Assembly (NCBI GenBank): GCA_023381555.1
Contig: JAMCRV010000093.1
Span: 1 to 43,631, forward strand
DNA: 43,631 bases
Source of the DNA: Chloroflexota bacterium
Lineage (GTDB): Bacteria > Chloroflexota > UBA4733
Direction: 5' to 3'
The notes under the pieces were generated by a model that did not search any database, was not told the DNA's origin, and was given only the letters and a program-made list of their open reading frames with translations. The first letter of the stretch is position 1; each line of letters begins with the position of its first letter. Below are positions 20,349 to 29,968 of the stretch, piece after piece. The translations under genes and the position numbers were made by a program.

Positions 20349-21197
20349 TTGCACATAGCAGCCTACGGACTCTCTGAGCGTAACACCTCTCCTGACAAGC
20401 CGAACGAGGATGCGTTCACCATCCATCTGGACGGTAGACGTTGTGTGCTCGTTGTTGCTGATGGCGTGACTCGCTCACCTCGAGCGGACGGCTCGTATCC
20501 TCAGCCTTCGGGGGCACAGCTCGCTTCACGCATTGTTGCTCAGACACTCGCGGCCTATCTCGCGGATGTTGAGGAAGCACCCGACTTCCGGCGAGCATTC
20601 CAGGTGGCCAACATCGCCGTGGACCAACTCAACCGCACGCATCGTGTCTGGGAACGACTCGACTACGAGGAATACGACTTATTCGGCGCTGTGGCCACTG
20701 CGGTGGTCATACAGGGCCGCGACCTCTTCTGGGGGCACATTGGAGATTCGTGCCTTCTCGTCCATGATGAACGCACACCAGTGCAGCAGCTGACTCCTGA
20801 TCAGGTCCGGGCAGCGATGGACCGGCTCAACCGGCTGCAGTCTGATGAGCTTGATGGAAAAAGCCGGTTGTATTATAGCCGGGCCCGGCTACGGAATCAC
20901 CCCCAGGCCCAGGCATCGTACGGAGTTCTCACTGGTGAGGGCAACGCTCTGGCGTACGTAGACCACGGTCGTAGAACGCTTACTTCTGGAGCAACGGTGT
21001 TGCTCTGCTCCGACGCTCTCACCTGCTTGCGACGAGAAGACCCCACTGGGTGGCGAGAGATCCAACCTCTTCTCCAGGATATTTCCTGGGAGCAGATTGG
21101 ACCGAATCTGCTAGCGACTGCCCGGCAGCGTGAGAAAGACGGGCATCTACGATCCGATGACAAGACAGTCATTGTCGCTCGGGTGATCGCCGCCTAG
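20349..21197 (+). CDS. PPM/PP2C-type protein serine/threonine phosphatase-like protein
   Basis: KPNEDAFTIHLDGRRCVLVVADGVTRS, GHIGDSCLLVHDE, LLCSDALT, SDDKTVIVARV. TTG start with GGGGAAG upstream is favoured over the ORF-track start at 20319. Confidence 0.75.
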   Translation: MHIAAYGLSERNTSPDKPNEDAFTIHLDGRRCVLVVADGVTRSPRADGSYPQPSGAQLASRIVAQTLAAYLADVEEAPDFRRAFQVANIAVDQLNRTHRVWERLDYEEYDLFGAVATAVVIQGRDLFWGHIGDSCLLVHDERTPVQQLTPDQVRAAMDRLNRLQSDELDGKSRLYYSRARLRNHPQAQASYGVLTGEGNALAYVDHGRRTLTSGATVLLCSDALTCLRREDPTGWREIQPLLQDISWEQIGPNLLATARQREKDGHLRSDDKTVIVARVIAA

Positions 21198-21232
21198 CCG
21201 GCACGTGGACGTACACGCTTGCATCCAGCCAC

Positions 21233-21457
21233 TTAGTGATTGGACGATGTCGACCTATACCCTCCACCCCCTTGTGAGGGAGAGAAAGTTTCCGGACACG
21301 GCATGCAAGTCGTCACTGAGCCATCATTTCCCAAAGACACGTGCGAAGCGCAGGGGAGACAAATTGTCCACCTTCGAGAAGAAATGGGCTCGGCGATCTC
21401 GAATGCGGGATAGAGTGATGGACGCCCGCAACAATCACACGTCGAAAACCAACGCAT
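21233..21457 (-). CDS. Small Cys-rich putative zinc-ribbon protein
   Basis: ATG preceded by AAAGAGG; MRWFSTCDCCGRPSLYPAFEIAEPISSRRWTICLPCASHVSLGNDGSVTTCMPC...; paired cysteines. Confidence 0.4.
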   Translation of the reverse strand: MRWFSTCDCCGRPSLYPAFEIAEPISSRRWTICLPCASHVSLGNDGSVTTCMPCPETFSPSQGGGGYRSTSSNH

Positions 21458-21855
21458 AAAACTGACCTCTTTGTCAACGGTGAACGTCATAGCCTCTGAC
21501 AGAGGCTGAGTAACACGCCAATGTGATCCCTTGCTGAACGTCCTATCACCCATGATGCAGATTATCTGCCGGATCGCAAGTGTAGTACCGGTGTCCGCGG
21601 GACACAAATTCAAGCCGTTAGTACTGTCTAGCTTGCTTTTTATTATAACGCTGACAAATCAGTGCGTGCCGAGTAGTGATGGGGATGTGGGGGCAGGCGC
21701 TGCTCGCCTCCACTCGTGGGACCATAGCTGAGCTCGGGAATCGACCGTCGGTATCCATATTTTCAACGCCCGTCCTGACGCCTCGTCATCCGCTGGGTTC
21801 GGAGATGAGCGAGCTTCTCACCTCCTGAGACACATGTCACTCAAGTCAGGACGCA

Positions 21856-23238
21856 ATGAATGAGAGTCCTCGGGGTGACTGCTCTCCCACTCTAGTTAGC
21901 ACGTCGATAGCACATGCCGCACAATTGCAGCTTGCAGTGACTGCGTGGAATAGTGCACTGGTGCTCCATGCAGCGCATTGCTCCGTTGAGCGAGGCGACT
22001 GTGAAGGACAGAAAAACGTGGTAGCCAGGGTGGAGTGGCCTGCGGCAGTCGAGGCCTCGGATGGTAGGAGTATGACACTCCACTATCGATTCACTCCATT
22101 AGCGGTGGTTGAAGGGAGGGCGGCTCGCGAGCGTCAGCGCTGGCTGGTGAATCTGCGCCTGGTGATGTGCCTTGTCCTCGTGCTAACGGGGTCTGCCCTG
22201 TGGCTCCGAAGCAGCCGGCCGTCTACGGTCGACACGCCGATATCCGTCCAAGTGTCACGGCCGCACGATCCCAGCAAGGCTCTCATTACGGAGCTAGCAC
22301 CTCCTGAAGTGATCCCCAATCCTATTGTCGCGGGTCCAATTGAGTCTGGTGCTGGCCTTACAGACGAGCACCCTCTACGATCCCTCCTCATCCCTCACGA
22401 TCGCTCTCAGTCTGCGCGAGCGGCAGTTCATGCAAACAAGGTGGAGACCGCCCTGCAAGACTCCTCTGCAGCACCACCGCTTGACACTGCGGGCTTGAAG
22501 CAAGCGCTCGAAGCACTGTTGGCGACGACGAGCGGCACGTATCAGGTCAGTGTCGTCGACCTCACTACCGGCCAAGAGCTTGATATCGGCTCAGACGAAC
22601 CGACTGATGCCGCGAGTGTCAACAAAATGGAGATCATGGCAGCCGTCTTTCACGAAGCGGAGCTCGGACATCTCAGCTTGCAAGACCGCGTGACGATTAC
22701 GGCGAGCGACATGCAGAACTACGGCACGGGTGTGATCCGGTATCAGCCAGCGGGTGCCGCGTATTCGATCCAGGATTTGGTGAAGCTAATGATCGAGCAG
22801 AGTGACAACACCGCATCATACGTCTTGGCACAGCGCCTTGGCGTCGCGAATATCGACGCGCTCATTCGTCAATGGGGGCTCAAGGTCACCGATGTGGGCC
22901 CAGACGTGTCAACGGCGCGTGACGCGGCCCGTTTCCTGACGTTGTTGTACCGAAGGAAGCTTGCTACCGAGAGCGATACTGCAAAGATGCTAGACTACCT
23001 CGCGCACACGCAGTGGAATAGCCGTATCCCTGCTGGGGTGCCGAGCAGCATCGTTGTCGCACATAAGATCGGAAATCAGGTCAATGTCGAGAATGATGCA
23101 GGGATTGTCCTCTTGCCGCAGCGACCATACGTCTTGACTATTTTTTCGTCCGGTGTGCCCGGAGATGCTGCAGATCCTGTGGAGCAGCAGATTTCACGCA
23201 CCGTGTACACATTTGAGCAGCGAGCCCAGCGCGTCTAG
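21856..23238 (+). CDS. Membrane-anchored serine beta-lactamase-like hydrolase
   Basis: 460 aa; TM segment LRLVMCLVLVLTGSALWL; SVNK (SxxK), SDN and a KIG third motif (HKIGNQVNVENDAGIV). Confidence 0.82.
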   Translation: MNESPRGDCSPTLVSTSIAHAAQLQLAVTAWNSALVLHAAHCSVERGDCEGQKNVVARVEWPAAVEASDGRSMTLHYRFTPLAVVEGRAARERQRWLVNLRLVMCLVLVLTGSALWLRSSRPSTVDTPISVQVSRPHDPSKALITELAPPEVIPNPIVAGPIESGAGLTDEHPLRSLLIPHDRSQSARAAVHANKVETALQDSSAAPPLDTAGLKQALEALLATTSGTYQVSVVDLTTGQELDIGSDEPTDAASVNKMEIMAAVFHEAELGHLSLQDRVTITASDMQNYGTGVIRYQPAGAAYSIQDLVKLMIEQSDNTASYVLAQRLGVANIDALIRQWGLKVTDVGPDVSTARDAARFLTLLYRRKLATESDTAKMLDYLAHTQWNSRIPAGVPSSIVVAHKIGNQVNVENDAGIVLLPQRPYVLTIFSSGVPGDAADPVEQQISRTVYTFEQRAQRV

Positions 23239-25494
23239 GTGGAAGAAGGCATGTCTCGTCGAGTACTTTCTGGAGGTCTTCTCACTGTCGCAGGAATCCT
23301 CGTCTTATTGCTCGTCACCGGTGTCGCTTTGGAGGGAGCTCATCTCGGCCGGATCTATCCGGGTGTGTCCGCCGGAGGAGTTGGCGTCGGAGGATTGACG
23401 CCAGACCAGGCTACAGCCCGGCTCCAGACGTCAATTCGTGGACCTCTCGATAAGTCTCTAGCACTCTCGTACGGTAACCGTGTATGGCACGTATCGTTCT
23501 CCCAACTTGGGCTTCAATACAACGTAACCTCGACCGTGAATGCTGCCTATCGGGTCGGACGCAATGCAGGCTTCGTCGAGCGCATTGGCGCTCAGTTCTT
23601 GCTACCGGTTCTCCGCCCTAGTGTTCCTCTCAAGTACAGTGTGAACGAGACTGCGCTCCAGCGTGTTGTTGATATCCTTGCCCAGCAGATTGACCAGCCA
23701 CTTCAGGATGCCCGCGTCACATTGACAGGTGCAGACGTCAAGATCATTCCCGCTCAAGAAGGACGGCTGCTGAATCGCCAAGCGATGCTCACTGAGCTGC
23801 ATCAACGCTTGAGCACGTTATCAACGCAGCCGGTTGCGTTACCTGTCGCGGTGCAGCAGCCGGTGACAACAAACGCCGATGCGGGCAAAGCCGTAGCCAT
23901 TGTCAAGCAGTGGACGGCACACGACATCACGCTCGTGTCGCCCCGCGGGACTGCGACCTTGAATCGTGACAGCATTGCTGGCGCCATCAGGCTCGCGGCA
24001 CTGCGAGGGGCCGGGAGCTTGCAGCCTGAGATCGATACGGCAATCCTTCGACAGCTCCTCGCTCCACTAGCACAGCAGGTACACCAGCCACAAAAAGATG
24101 CGACGTTTGCCGTGACAGACGGTACCCTCACGATGACGCAGTCGGGACAAGATGGCGAGGCACTCGACCTCACCGCTGCGGTCCAGGCGATGACACAGGC
24201 GATCACGAGCGGCGCGACCTCGGTACAACTGCCCATTGTGATCCAGCATCCAGCGCTGTCGGGTCTGCAGAGCGTACAGAGTACGGCTACAGAGGTGGAA
24301 GCGCTGACGCATCAGCCGGTCGAGCTCAAAGCCGGTGATCAGTCGTGGACGTTGTCGCCAGCTGATCTCTCGCGATTCGTGACGCTTGCAGTGACCGGGC
24401 AGGGAGCACAAGAGCAGCTTACGGCGTCTGTCGATACCCAGAGGCTTCAGAGCTTTGTGAGGACGCTCGCTGGCAAGATCGACCAGGAGCCGCACGATGC
24501 GAGGCTTGCGTGGCAAAATAGCGCTCTCGCTGTTGTGACTCCATCCAAGGCTGGGCGAATGCTGGATGTTGCAGCGGCGGTAACCGCTGTCCAGCAGGCG
24601 ATGTCTGGCACACATCGCGTCGTTGACCTTCCCGTGACTGTCGTGCCGCCCAAGGTCAGTTCTGATCACCTCGATCAGCTTGGGATCAAGGAAGTCGTCG
24701 CCGCCGGCACCTCGAACTTCTCTGGCTCCAACACCTCGCGCTTGCAGAACATCCGGAGAGGCGCACAGCTCATCGATGGAATGGTGATCGCTCCTGGCGC
24801 TGTTTTTTCCTTTGATCAGACGGTCGGGGATATCTCTCCGGCGAATGGTTTCACCGACGGTCTCGTTATCCTCGGGCACCGTACAACTGAGGGCATTGGG
24901 GGTGGAATCTGTCAGGTGTCAACGACCCTGTTCCGCGCTGCGTTCTGGGCGGGACTGCCAATCGTTGAGCGGCACGATCATTCGTATGCCGTTCCCTACT
25001 ACACTCAAGGTGGCTATCCGGAAGGGTTTGATGCCACCATTTACTCACCAACCCTGGATCTGAAGATCAAGAATGACACGCCCGCCTATCTGCTCATCCA
25101 GACCAACATGAACGTGGCGACCAATATGCTGACCGTGACACTCTATGGCACGAAAGTCAACCGTCAGGTCAAGCTGATCGTCGGTCCGGTTACCAATCGC
25201 ATTCCGCACCCACCAGACCGGCGAGAGTACGATCCGAACTTGCCGAAGGGTGTGGTGAAGCAGGTCGACTGGTCGCACGATGGGTTTGACACATACATTG
25301 AGCGGGTTATCTATCAAGGCAGCAAACAGGTGAGCACCGACGTGTTCCGGTCTCATTACCTGCCTTGGCAGGCGGTGTACTTGATCGGTACCGGAGGAGC
25401 TCCTGCTCCAACAGGGGGCACAACGACCACGAGCACAACAACGCCCGCCGCCACACCATCTCGGGCTCGGGTTGGAACCAAGGTAACGCGATGA
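23239..25494 (+). CDS. VanW family protein with repeated peptidoglycan-binding-like modules
   Basis: 751 aa; N-terminal TM; three repeats around QIDQPLQDAR, QVHQPQKDAT and KIDQEPHDAR; VanW core GAVFSFDQTVGDISPANGFTDGLVI...GIGGGICQVSTTLFRAAFWAGLPIVERHDHSYAVPYY. Confidence 0.9.
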   Translation: MEEGMSRRVLSGGLLTVAGILVLLLVTGVALEGAHLGRIYPGVSAGGVGVGGLTPDQATARLQTSIRGPLDKSLALSYGNRVWHVSFSQLGLQYNVTSTVNAAYRVGRNAGFVERIGAQFLLPVLRPSVPLKYSVNETALQRVVDILAQQIDQPLQDARVTLTGADVKIIPAQEGRLLNRQAMLTELHQRLSTLSTQPVALPVAVQQPVTTNADAGKAVAIVKQWTAHDITLVSPRGTATLNRDSIAGAIRLAALRGAGSLQPEIDTAILRQLLAPLAQQVHQPQKDATFAVTDGTLTMTQSGQDGEALDLTAAVQAMTQAITSGATSVQLPIVIQHPALSGLQSVQSTATEVEALTHQPVELKAGDQSWTLSPADLSRFVTLAVTGQGAQEQLTASVDTQRLQSFVRTLAGKIDQEPHDARLAWQNSALAVVTPSKAGRMLDVAAAVTAVQQAMSGTHRVVDLPVTVVPPKVSSDHLDQLGIKEVVAAGTSNFSGSNTSRLQNIRRGAQLIDGMVIAPGAVFSFDQTVGDISPANGFTDGLVILGHRTTEGIGGGICQVSTTLFRAAFWAGLPIVERHDHSYAVPYYTQGGYPEGFDATIYSPTLDLKIKNDTPAYLLIQTNMNVATNMLTVTLYGTKVNRQVKLIVGPVTNRIPHPPDRREYDPNLPKGVVKQVDWSHDGFDTYIERVIYQGSKQVSTDVFRSHYLPWQAVYLIGTGGAPAPTGGTTTTSTTTPAATPSRARVGTKVTR

Positions 25495-26192
25495 GTGTCG
25501 TTAGCGATCGCGTGCAGGCTGTCCGGGAACGCGTTGCGGCTGCCTGTCATCGAAGTGGGCGATCTCCTTCCAGTGTCACCATCATCGCAGTCTCGAAGAC
25601 CTTTGCGCCCACTGCCGTGCGGCAGGTAGCAGAGTGCGACATCAAGGACTTTGGTGAAAACCGTGTGCAGGAAGCGCGTGCCAAGATCGTACAGCTTACT
25701 GACCTCGACCTACGGTGGCATATGATTGGGACACTCCAAGTGAATAAGGTCGCGACGGCACTGGGTTTGTTTCATCTTATTCACTCGATTGACGGCATTG
25801 ATCTCGCTCAGTATCTGAGCGAACGGCAGCAGCGGCGCGGCACGGCCGCTCACCCGGTGGACGTGCTGCTTGAGGTAAATGTCAGTGGTGAGACGACCAA
25901 GCACGGTTTTGCACGCAGGGCAGTGCGCACTGCATCTGAGAGCATCGCCCAGCTGCCAGGGCTGCGACTCCGTGGTCTCATGACAATGGCGCCGCCAGTG
26001 GCACGGCCTGAAGAGGCTCGCCCCATCTTCACAACGTTACGAGACCTCCGGGATGAGCTCAGTAGGATTCCTGGCCTAGAACGATGTGTCGAGCTGTCCA
26101 TGGGTATGAGCCAGGACTTTGAAGTCGCAGTCGAGGAAGGCGCGACGATGATCCGGCTGGGGACGGCCATCTTCGGACCGCGAACAGCGTAG
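25491..26192 (+). CDS. YggS family pyridoxal phosphate-dependent enzyme (PLP homeostasis protein)
   Basis: MSVVSDRVQAVRERVAAACHRSGRSPSSVTIIAVSKTF, GENRVQEARAKI, WHMIGTLQVNKV, LSMGMSQDFEVAVEEGATMIRLGTAIFG; ATGA overlap with the preceding gene. Confidence 0.93.
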   Translation: MSVVSDRVQAVRERVAAACHRSGRSPSSVTIIAVSKTFAPTAVRQVAECDIKDFGENRVQEARAKIVQLTDLDLRWHMIGTLQVNKVATALGLFHLIHSIDGIDLAQYLSERQQRRGTAAHPVDVLLEVNVSGETTKHGFARRAVRTASESIAQLPGLRLRGLMTMAPPVARPEEARPIFTTLRDLRDELSRIPGLERCVELSMGMSQDFEVAVEEGATMIRLGTAIFGPRTA

Positions 26193-26213
26193 TTGGAGAG
26201 GGGGTGTGGATAG

Positions 26214-27041
26214 GTGGTCGGCCGTTCAGAAGGTCAACAGTTTGATCTTGCTGTGATCGGCGGCGGAGCCATGGGAGAAGCATTCGTCGCTGGCCTCTTG
26301 CGAGAGATGGGGAGACAGGCGCCTGATCGAGTGCTCATGGTCGAGCCGGTCGATGCGCGGCGGGATCATCTCGCAAAGACACTAGGCGTTGCGGTACGAC
26401 GATCCATCGATGCGTCTGTCAGTAAAGCCGGGCTTGTGCTGCTGGCCGTCAAGCCGCAGCAGTTTAGGGCTGTGGCGGGGGAGCTCCAAACATTCGTGAC
26501 GGCGCAGCAGACCGTGCTCTCGTTGATGGCTGGGGTTCCACTGAGCAGCGTCTGTGATGCCCTTCACTGCGACCGCGGCGTACGACTAATGCCGAATGTG
26601 ATGTGCAGAGTGGGGGCAGGCATGATTGTGTGGATTGCTACCTCCAGTGTGCCTGAGCAGCATAAGCAGTTTCTTCGAGCGTCATTTGACCGGCTTGGCG
26701 CCGCGATCGAAGTAGCTGATGAAAAATATGTCGATATGGCGACAGCAGTTTCTGGAAGCGGACCAGCATTCGCTTTTCTCGTGCTGGAAGCGCTCACCGA
26801 CGCGGCCGTGCACGTTGGCTTCCCAAGGGATCAGGCGACGGTTCTTGCCCGGCAGACGGTGCTGGGAGCGGCAGTGCTGCTGCGCGAGACCGATCAGCAT
26901 CCAGCGGTTCTCAAGAACTCGGTCACATCACCAGGAGGGACGACCGCCGCGGGATTGCTCGTGCTGGAGCAACGAGGGGTCCGTGCTGCCATTGAAGAGG
27001 CTGTGCTCGCTGCCTATTCCAAGACGCAACATCTGAGGTAG
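26214..27041 (+). CDS. proC: Pyrroline-5-carboxylate reductase
   Basis: 275 aa; LAVIGGGAMGEAFVAGLL, LLAVKPQQ, RLMPNVMCRVGAGMI, AVSGSGPAFAFLVLEALTDAAV, SVTSPGGTTAAGLLVLEQRGVR. Confidence 0.93.
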   Translation: MVGRSEGQQFDLAVIGGGAMGEAFVAGLLREMGRQAPDRVLMVEPVDARRDHLAKTLGVAVRRSIDASVSKAGLVLLAVKPQQFRAVAGELQTFVTAQQTVLSLMAGVPLSSVCDALHCDRGVRLMPNVMCRVGAGMIVWIATSSVPEQHKQFLRASFDRLGAAIEVADEKYVDMATAVSGSGPAFAFLVLEALTDAAVHVGFPRDQATVLARQTVLGAAVLLRETDQHPAVLKNSVTSPGGTTAAGLLVLEQRGVRAAIEEAVLAAYSKTQHLR

Positions 27042-27073
27042 AGTGTAAGAGAGGACCTGCGAGTTCAGGAGGC

Positions 27074-27340
27074 ATGGAGATGCTCTTATTCGTGATCGCG
27101 CGTGCAGTGAGCTATCTCCTGCAGATACTCATGTTCGCCATCGTATGTCGCGCGCTACTCTCCTGGTTCATGCCCACAGTCGACAATCCCATCATGCGGA
27201 TTCTCTATGAGGTAACGGAGCCTATCCTCGCGCCACTGCGGAGAGTGATTCCCCTCATAGGCGCCATCGACATCACGCCTATTGTGGCACTCTTCCTCTT
27301 GCAGATCTTGCAACAGTGGTTGGCTCGGAGCCTCACCTGA
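27074..27340 (+). CDS. YggT family membrane protein
   Basis: 88 aa; CRALLSWFMPTVDNPIMRILYEVTEPILAPLRRVIPLIGAIDITPIVALFLLQIL. Confidence 0.92.
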   Translation: MEMLLFVIARAVSYLLQILMFAIVCRALLSWFMPTVDNPIMRILYEVTEPILAPLRRVIPLIGAIDITPIVALFLLQILQQWLARSLT

Positions 27341-27354
27341 GCGTGCACCGACCG

Positions 27355-27675
27355 ATGGCCCGGTTGGCTGGGACGAGCATCCCTACAAGCACCATCGCTG
27401 TTTTGGTTCATCCTATGAGTCCTCGCGCTGTGGTGTGCTGGCGCAGCGATGGAGCACTCAAAGTCGCTGTAAGAGAGCCGGCTCAGGACGGGCGGGCCAC
27501 CGCCGCAGCGTTGCGAGCGCTGAGCGACGCTCTCGGCGTCGACAAGAGCGCAGTGCGTCTCATCAGTGGGGCAGCGTCGCGCCGCAAAGTGGTGCGGGTG
27601 ATTGGGGTGACGCTGAAGGATCTCCACAGCCGCATCAGCGGGGTTCCGGCTGATGTCGCGGAAGAAGAGCGATGA
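27355..27675 (+). CDS. DUF167 (YggU) family protein
   Basis: DGALKVAVREPAQDGRATAAALRALSDALGVDKSAVRLISGAASRRKVVRV. Confidence 0.85.
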   Translation: MARLAGTSIPTSTIAVLVHPMSPRAVVCWRSDGALKVAVREPAQDGRATAAALRALSDALGVDKSAVRLISGAASRRKVVRVIGVTLKDLHSRISGVPADVAEEER

Positions 27676-28946
27676 TGTATCGCCGTCCTACTGGAACAGA
27701 AGATCTGCTTCCAAACCAACAACCGGCTTGGCGTTTTGTCGTCAGCACGGCTGAGGATACGGCTGCGCGCTTCGGATATGGCCGGATCGATACACCAACC
27801 TTTGAGGAGACGGCCTTGTTTGTCCGTGGCGTCGGTGAAGGGACCGATCTCATCGAACAGGAGACATATACGTTCGAGGACCGTGGCGGATCCAAGCTCA
27901 CGTTGCGGAGTGAGGGCACGGCACCGGCAATGCGCGCGTATCTCCAGGACGGCTTACAAAGCGCGCCCACTCCTGTGCGGTTGTACTACGTCACATCGAT
28001 CTTTCGCTACGACCGTCCCCAGCGCGGACGTCTTCGCGAGCATCACCAGTTTGGATCTGAGGCCATAGGGGAAGCCGATGGGGCGATGGACGTCGAGACT
28101 ATCAGCATGCTGGCGAGCTTCTACCGGAACGTTGGGTTGAGATCGGTGGCACTGCAGCTCAACAGTATCGGTGATGCGCTGTGCCGCCCAGCTTATGTCG
28201 AGTTATTGAAGCGCTACTATCGCCCGCACCTGGATGAGGTGTGCACAAACTGCCGGGTGCGGTTTGAGAAGAATCCACTGCGCTTGCTTGACTGCAAAGA
28301 GGATCGATGCCAGCCCATCATCGCTCAGGCACCGAAGCCAGCAGAGCATCTGTGCTCGGGTTGTCGGGACCACTTCGAGCGGGTGCAACGATTGCTCACA
28401 GCGCTCGGGCAGCCTTTCACGCTCAATGATCGACTCGTCCGCGGTCTCGGTTACTACACGCGCACCGTGTACGAATTCTACGGCACCCGCGAGGGCGCTC
28501 AGGCTGCCCTGGGCGGTGGAGGACGCTATGATGGCCTCATCGAGGAGCTTGGAGGAAAGTCGACACCTGCAGTAGGCTTTGGCTGCGGTTTGGAGAGGGT
28601 ACTGCTGACGCTGAGAGAAGAAGGGCATGAGACCATGGCGGCGCCTGGCATCGACGCTTACGTCTGCCATGTAGGGTCTGAAGCCCAATCGTGGGCGCTA
28701 CAGGTTGCGGGCCGGCTCCGCGACCACGGCTTGCGCGTGGTAACAACTCCTTCTGACCGCCGCGTCCCGGCGCAGCTGCGCCAGGCCGAGCACTATCGAG
28801 CACGATACGCCCTCATCGTGGGTGAAGAAGAAGCTCGAACTCATACCCTGTCGTTACGGTCAATGGCGACGCGCGAGGAGCGCCGCAACTTATCCCTGGA
28901 GTCAGTCACCCAGCTCTTGCTGAGCAGTGTGCCGGACCCGCAGTGA
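27672..28946 (+). CDS. hisS: Histidyl-tRNA synthetase
   Basis: 424 aa; PTGTEDLLPNQ, TLRSEGTAPAMRAYL, SIFRYDRPQRGRLREHHQFGSEAIGE, GLGYYTRTVYEFY, GGGGRYDGLIEELGG. Confidence 0.96.
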   Translation: MMYRRPTGTEDLLPNQQPAWRFVVSTAEDTAARFGYGRIDTPTFEETALFVRGVGEGTDLIEQETYTFEDRGGSKLTLRSEGTAPAMRAYLQDGLQSAPTPVRLYYVTSIFRYDRPQRGRLREHHQFGSEAIGEADGAMDVETISMLASFYRNVGLRSVALQLNSIGDALCRPAYVELLKRYYRPHLDEVCTNCRVRFEKNPLRLLDCKEDRCQPIIAQAPKPAEHLCSGCRDHFERVQRLLTALGQPFTLNDRLVRGLGYYTRTVYEFYGTREGAQAALGGGGRYDGLIEELGGKSTPAVGFGCGLERVLLTLREEGHETMAAPGIDAYVCHVGSEAQSWALQVAGRLRDHGLRVVTTPSDRRVPAQLRQAEHYRARYALIVGEEEARTHTLSLRSMATREERRNLSLESVTQLLLSSVPDPQ

Positions 28947-29917
28947 AGACCATCGTTGGCGACGTGCGCATCGTGCCGGTCAAAGTCGTCCTGCTGCTGC
29001 TCCTCAGTGGCTTGGCTCTCAGTGGCTGTGGCGCCCAGAGGTTAGTCGATCGGATTCTCCTGACTCCCACAGATGCGACACCGGGTACTGGCCAGCTCAT
29101 ACCAGTGGTGACTCCTCAGCCGACGCCGACTCCGTTTCCCATAGTGGCCCGGCCAATGGCCGTGAATCTGCTGCGCGAGAGCGTAAAGCCAGGAGAGGAT
29201 CAGCAGATCGAGGTCACTGGTACCCCCGAAATTTTCGTGAACATCATTGTCACCTATGCCAATGGAGATCAGCGCACGCCTGGCACACATCTGGGTGCAC
29301 AGCTCGATCTCAATGGCACGTTCCTTGATCGCTGGACGGTGGAGGAGCCCGTACCTGGCGGAACTGCGAGCGTCCTTGTGGAGAACGTCAGCAATGGTCA
29401 GACCATCACTGCTTCCTTCACGATCGATGCACCCAGCTGGGGATCACCACCGCGACAGGGACCCGCGCCAATCACAGGGTATGTGCCCTATGGCACTCCC
29501 GGAGCAGGGATTGTTGTGGTGACACCCGTGCCGGCTCCTCGTCTCGAGTCGTTGGTCACGCCTATAGCGACTGCCACCCCAAAAAATCAGGCCACGGTGT
29601 CTCCCAATGCCCAGCTTCACGTGATGGCGTCGGTAAGCTCTGCGATCGTTGCCAATGGCCAGCCGGTCACTGTGGTCGGACAGCTCGCCGATGCTGCTGG
29701 TCACGGTGTGAGCGGCGCCCACATGTTTGCGATTGGCCATCTACCTACAGGAGCGTCTTCTGTCTGGATTGCGAATGCTACGAGCGACAGTGCGGGCCGC
29801 GTAGCGGTAACGGGCAGAGTCACTGGCGTCAAGTCGGGATCACTGGTCACCGTCGACGTCTTCATGACCTATGGCGGGCGTAGCTACCGAGGAACTACTT
29901 CCTTTCACGTACGTTGA
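28943..29917 (+). CDS. Secreted lipoprotein with Ig-like/adhesion-type repeats, function unknown
   Basis: LSGLALSGCGAQ lipobox; proline/threonine linker (TPQPTPTPFPI); beta-rich repeated domains. Confidence 0.65.
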   Translation: MKTIVGDVRIVPVKVVLLLLLSGLALSGCGAQRLVDRILLTPTDATPGTGQLIPVVTPQPTPTPFPIVARPMAVNLLRESVKPGEDQQIEVTGTPEIFVNIIVTYANGDQRTPGTHLGAQLDLNGTFLDRWTVEEPVPGGTASVLVENVSNGQTITASFTIDAPSWGSPPRQGPAPITGYVPYGTPGAGIVVVTPVPAPRLESLVTPIATATPKNQATVSPNAQLHVMASVSSAIVANGQPVTVVGQLADAAGHGVSGAHMFAIGHLPTGASSVWIANATSDSAGRVAVTGRVTGVKSGSLVTVDVFMTYGGRSYRGTTSFHVR

Positions 29918-29968
29918 CTGTAGTGTCGCGCAGTTGCCGAGATCGGTTGCTCCGACTATGCTGCCGGG

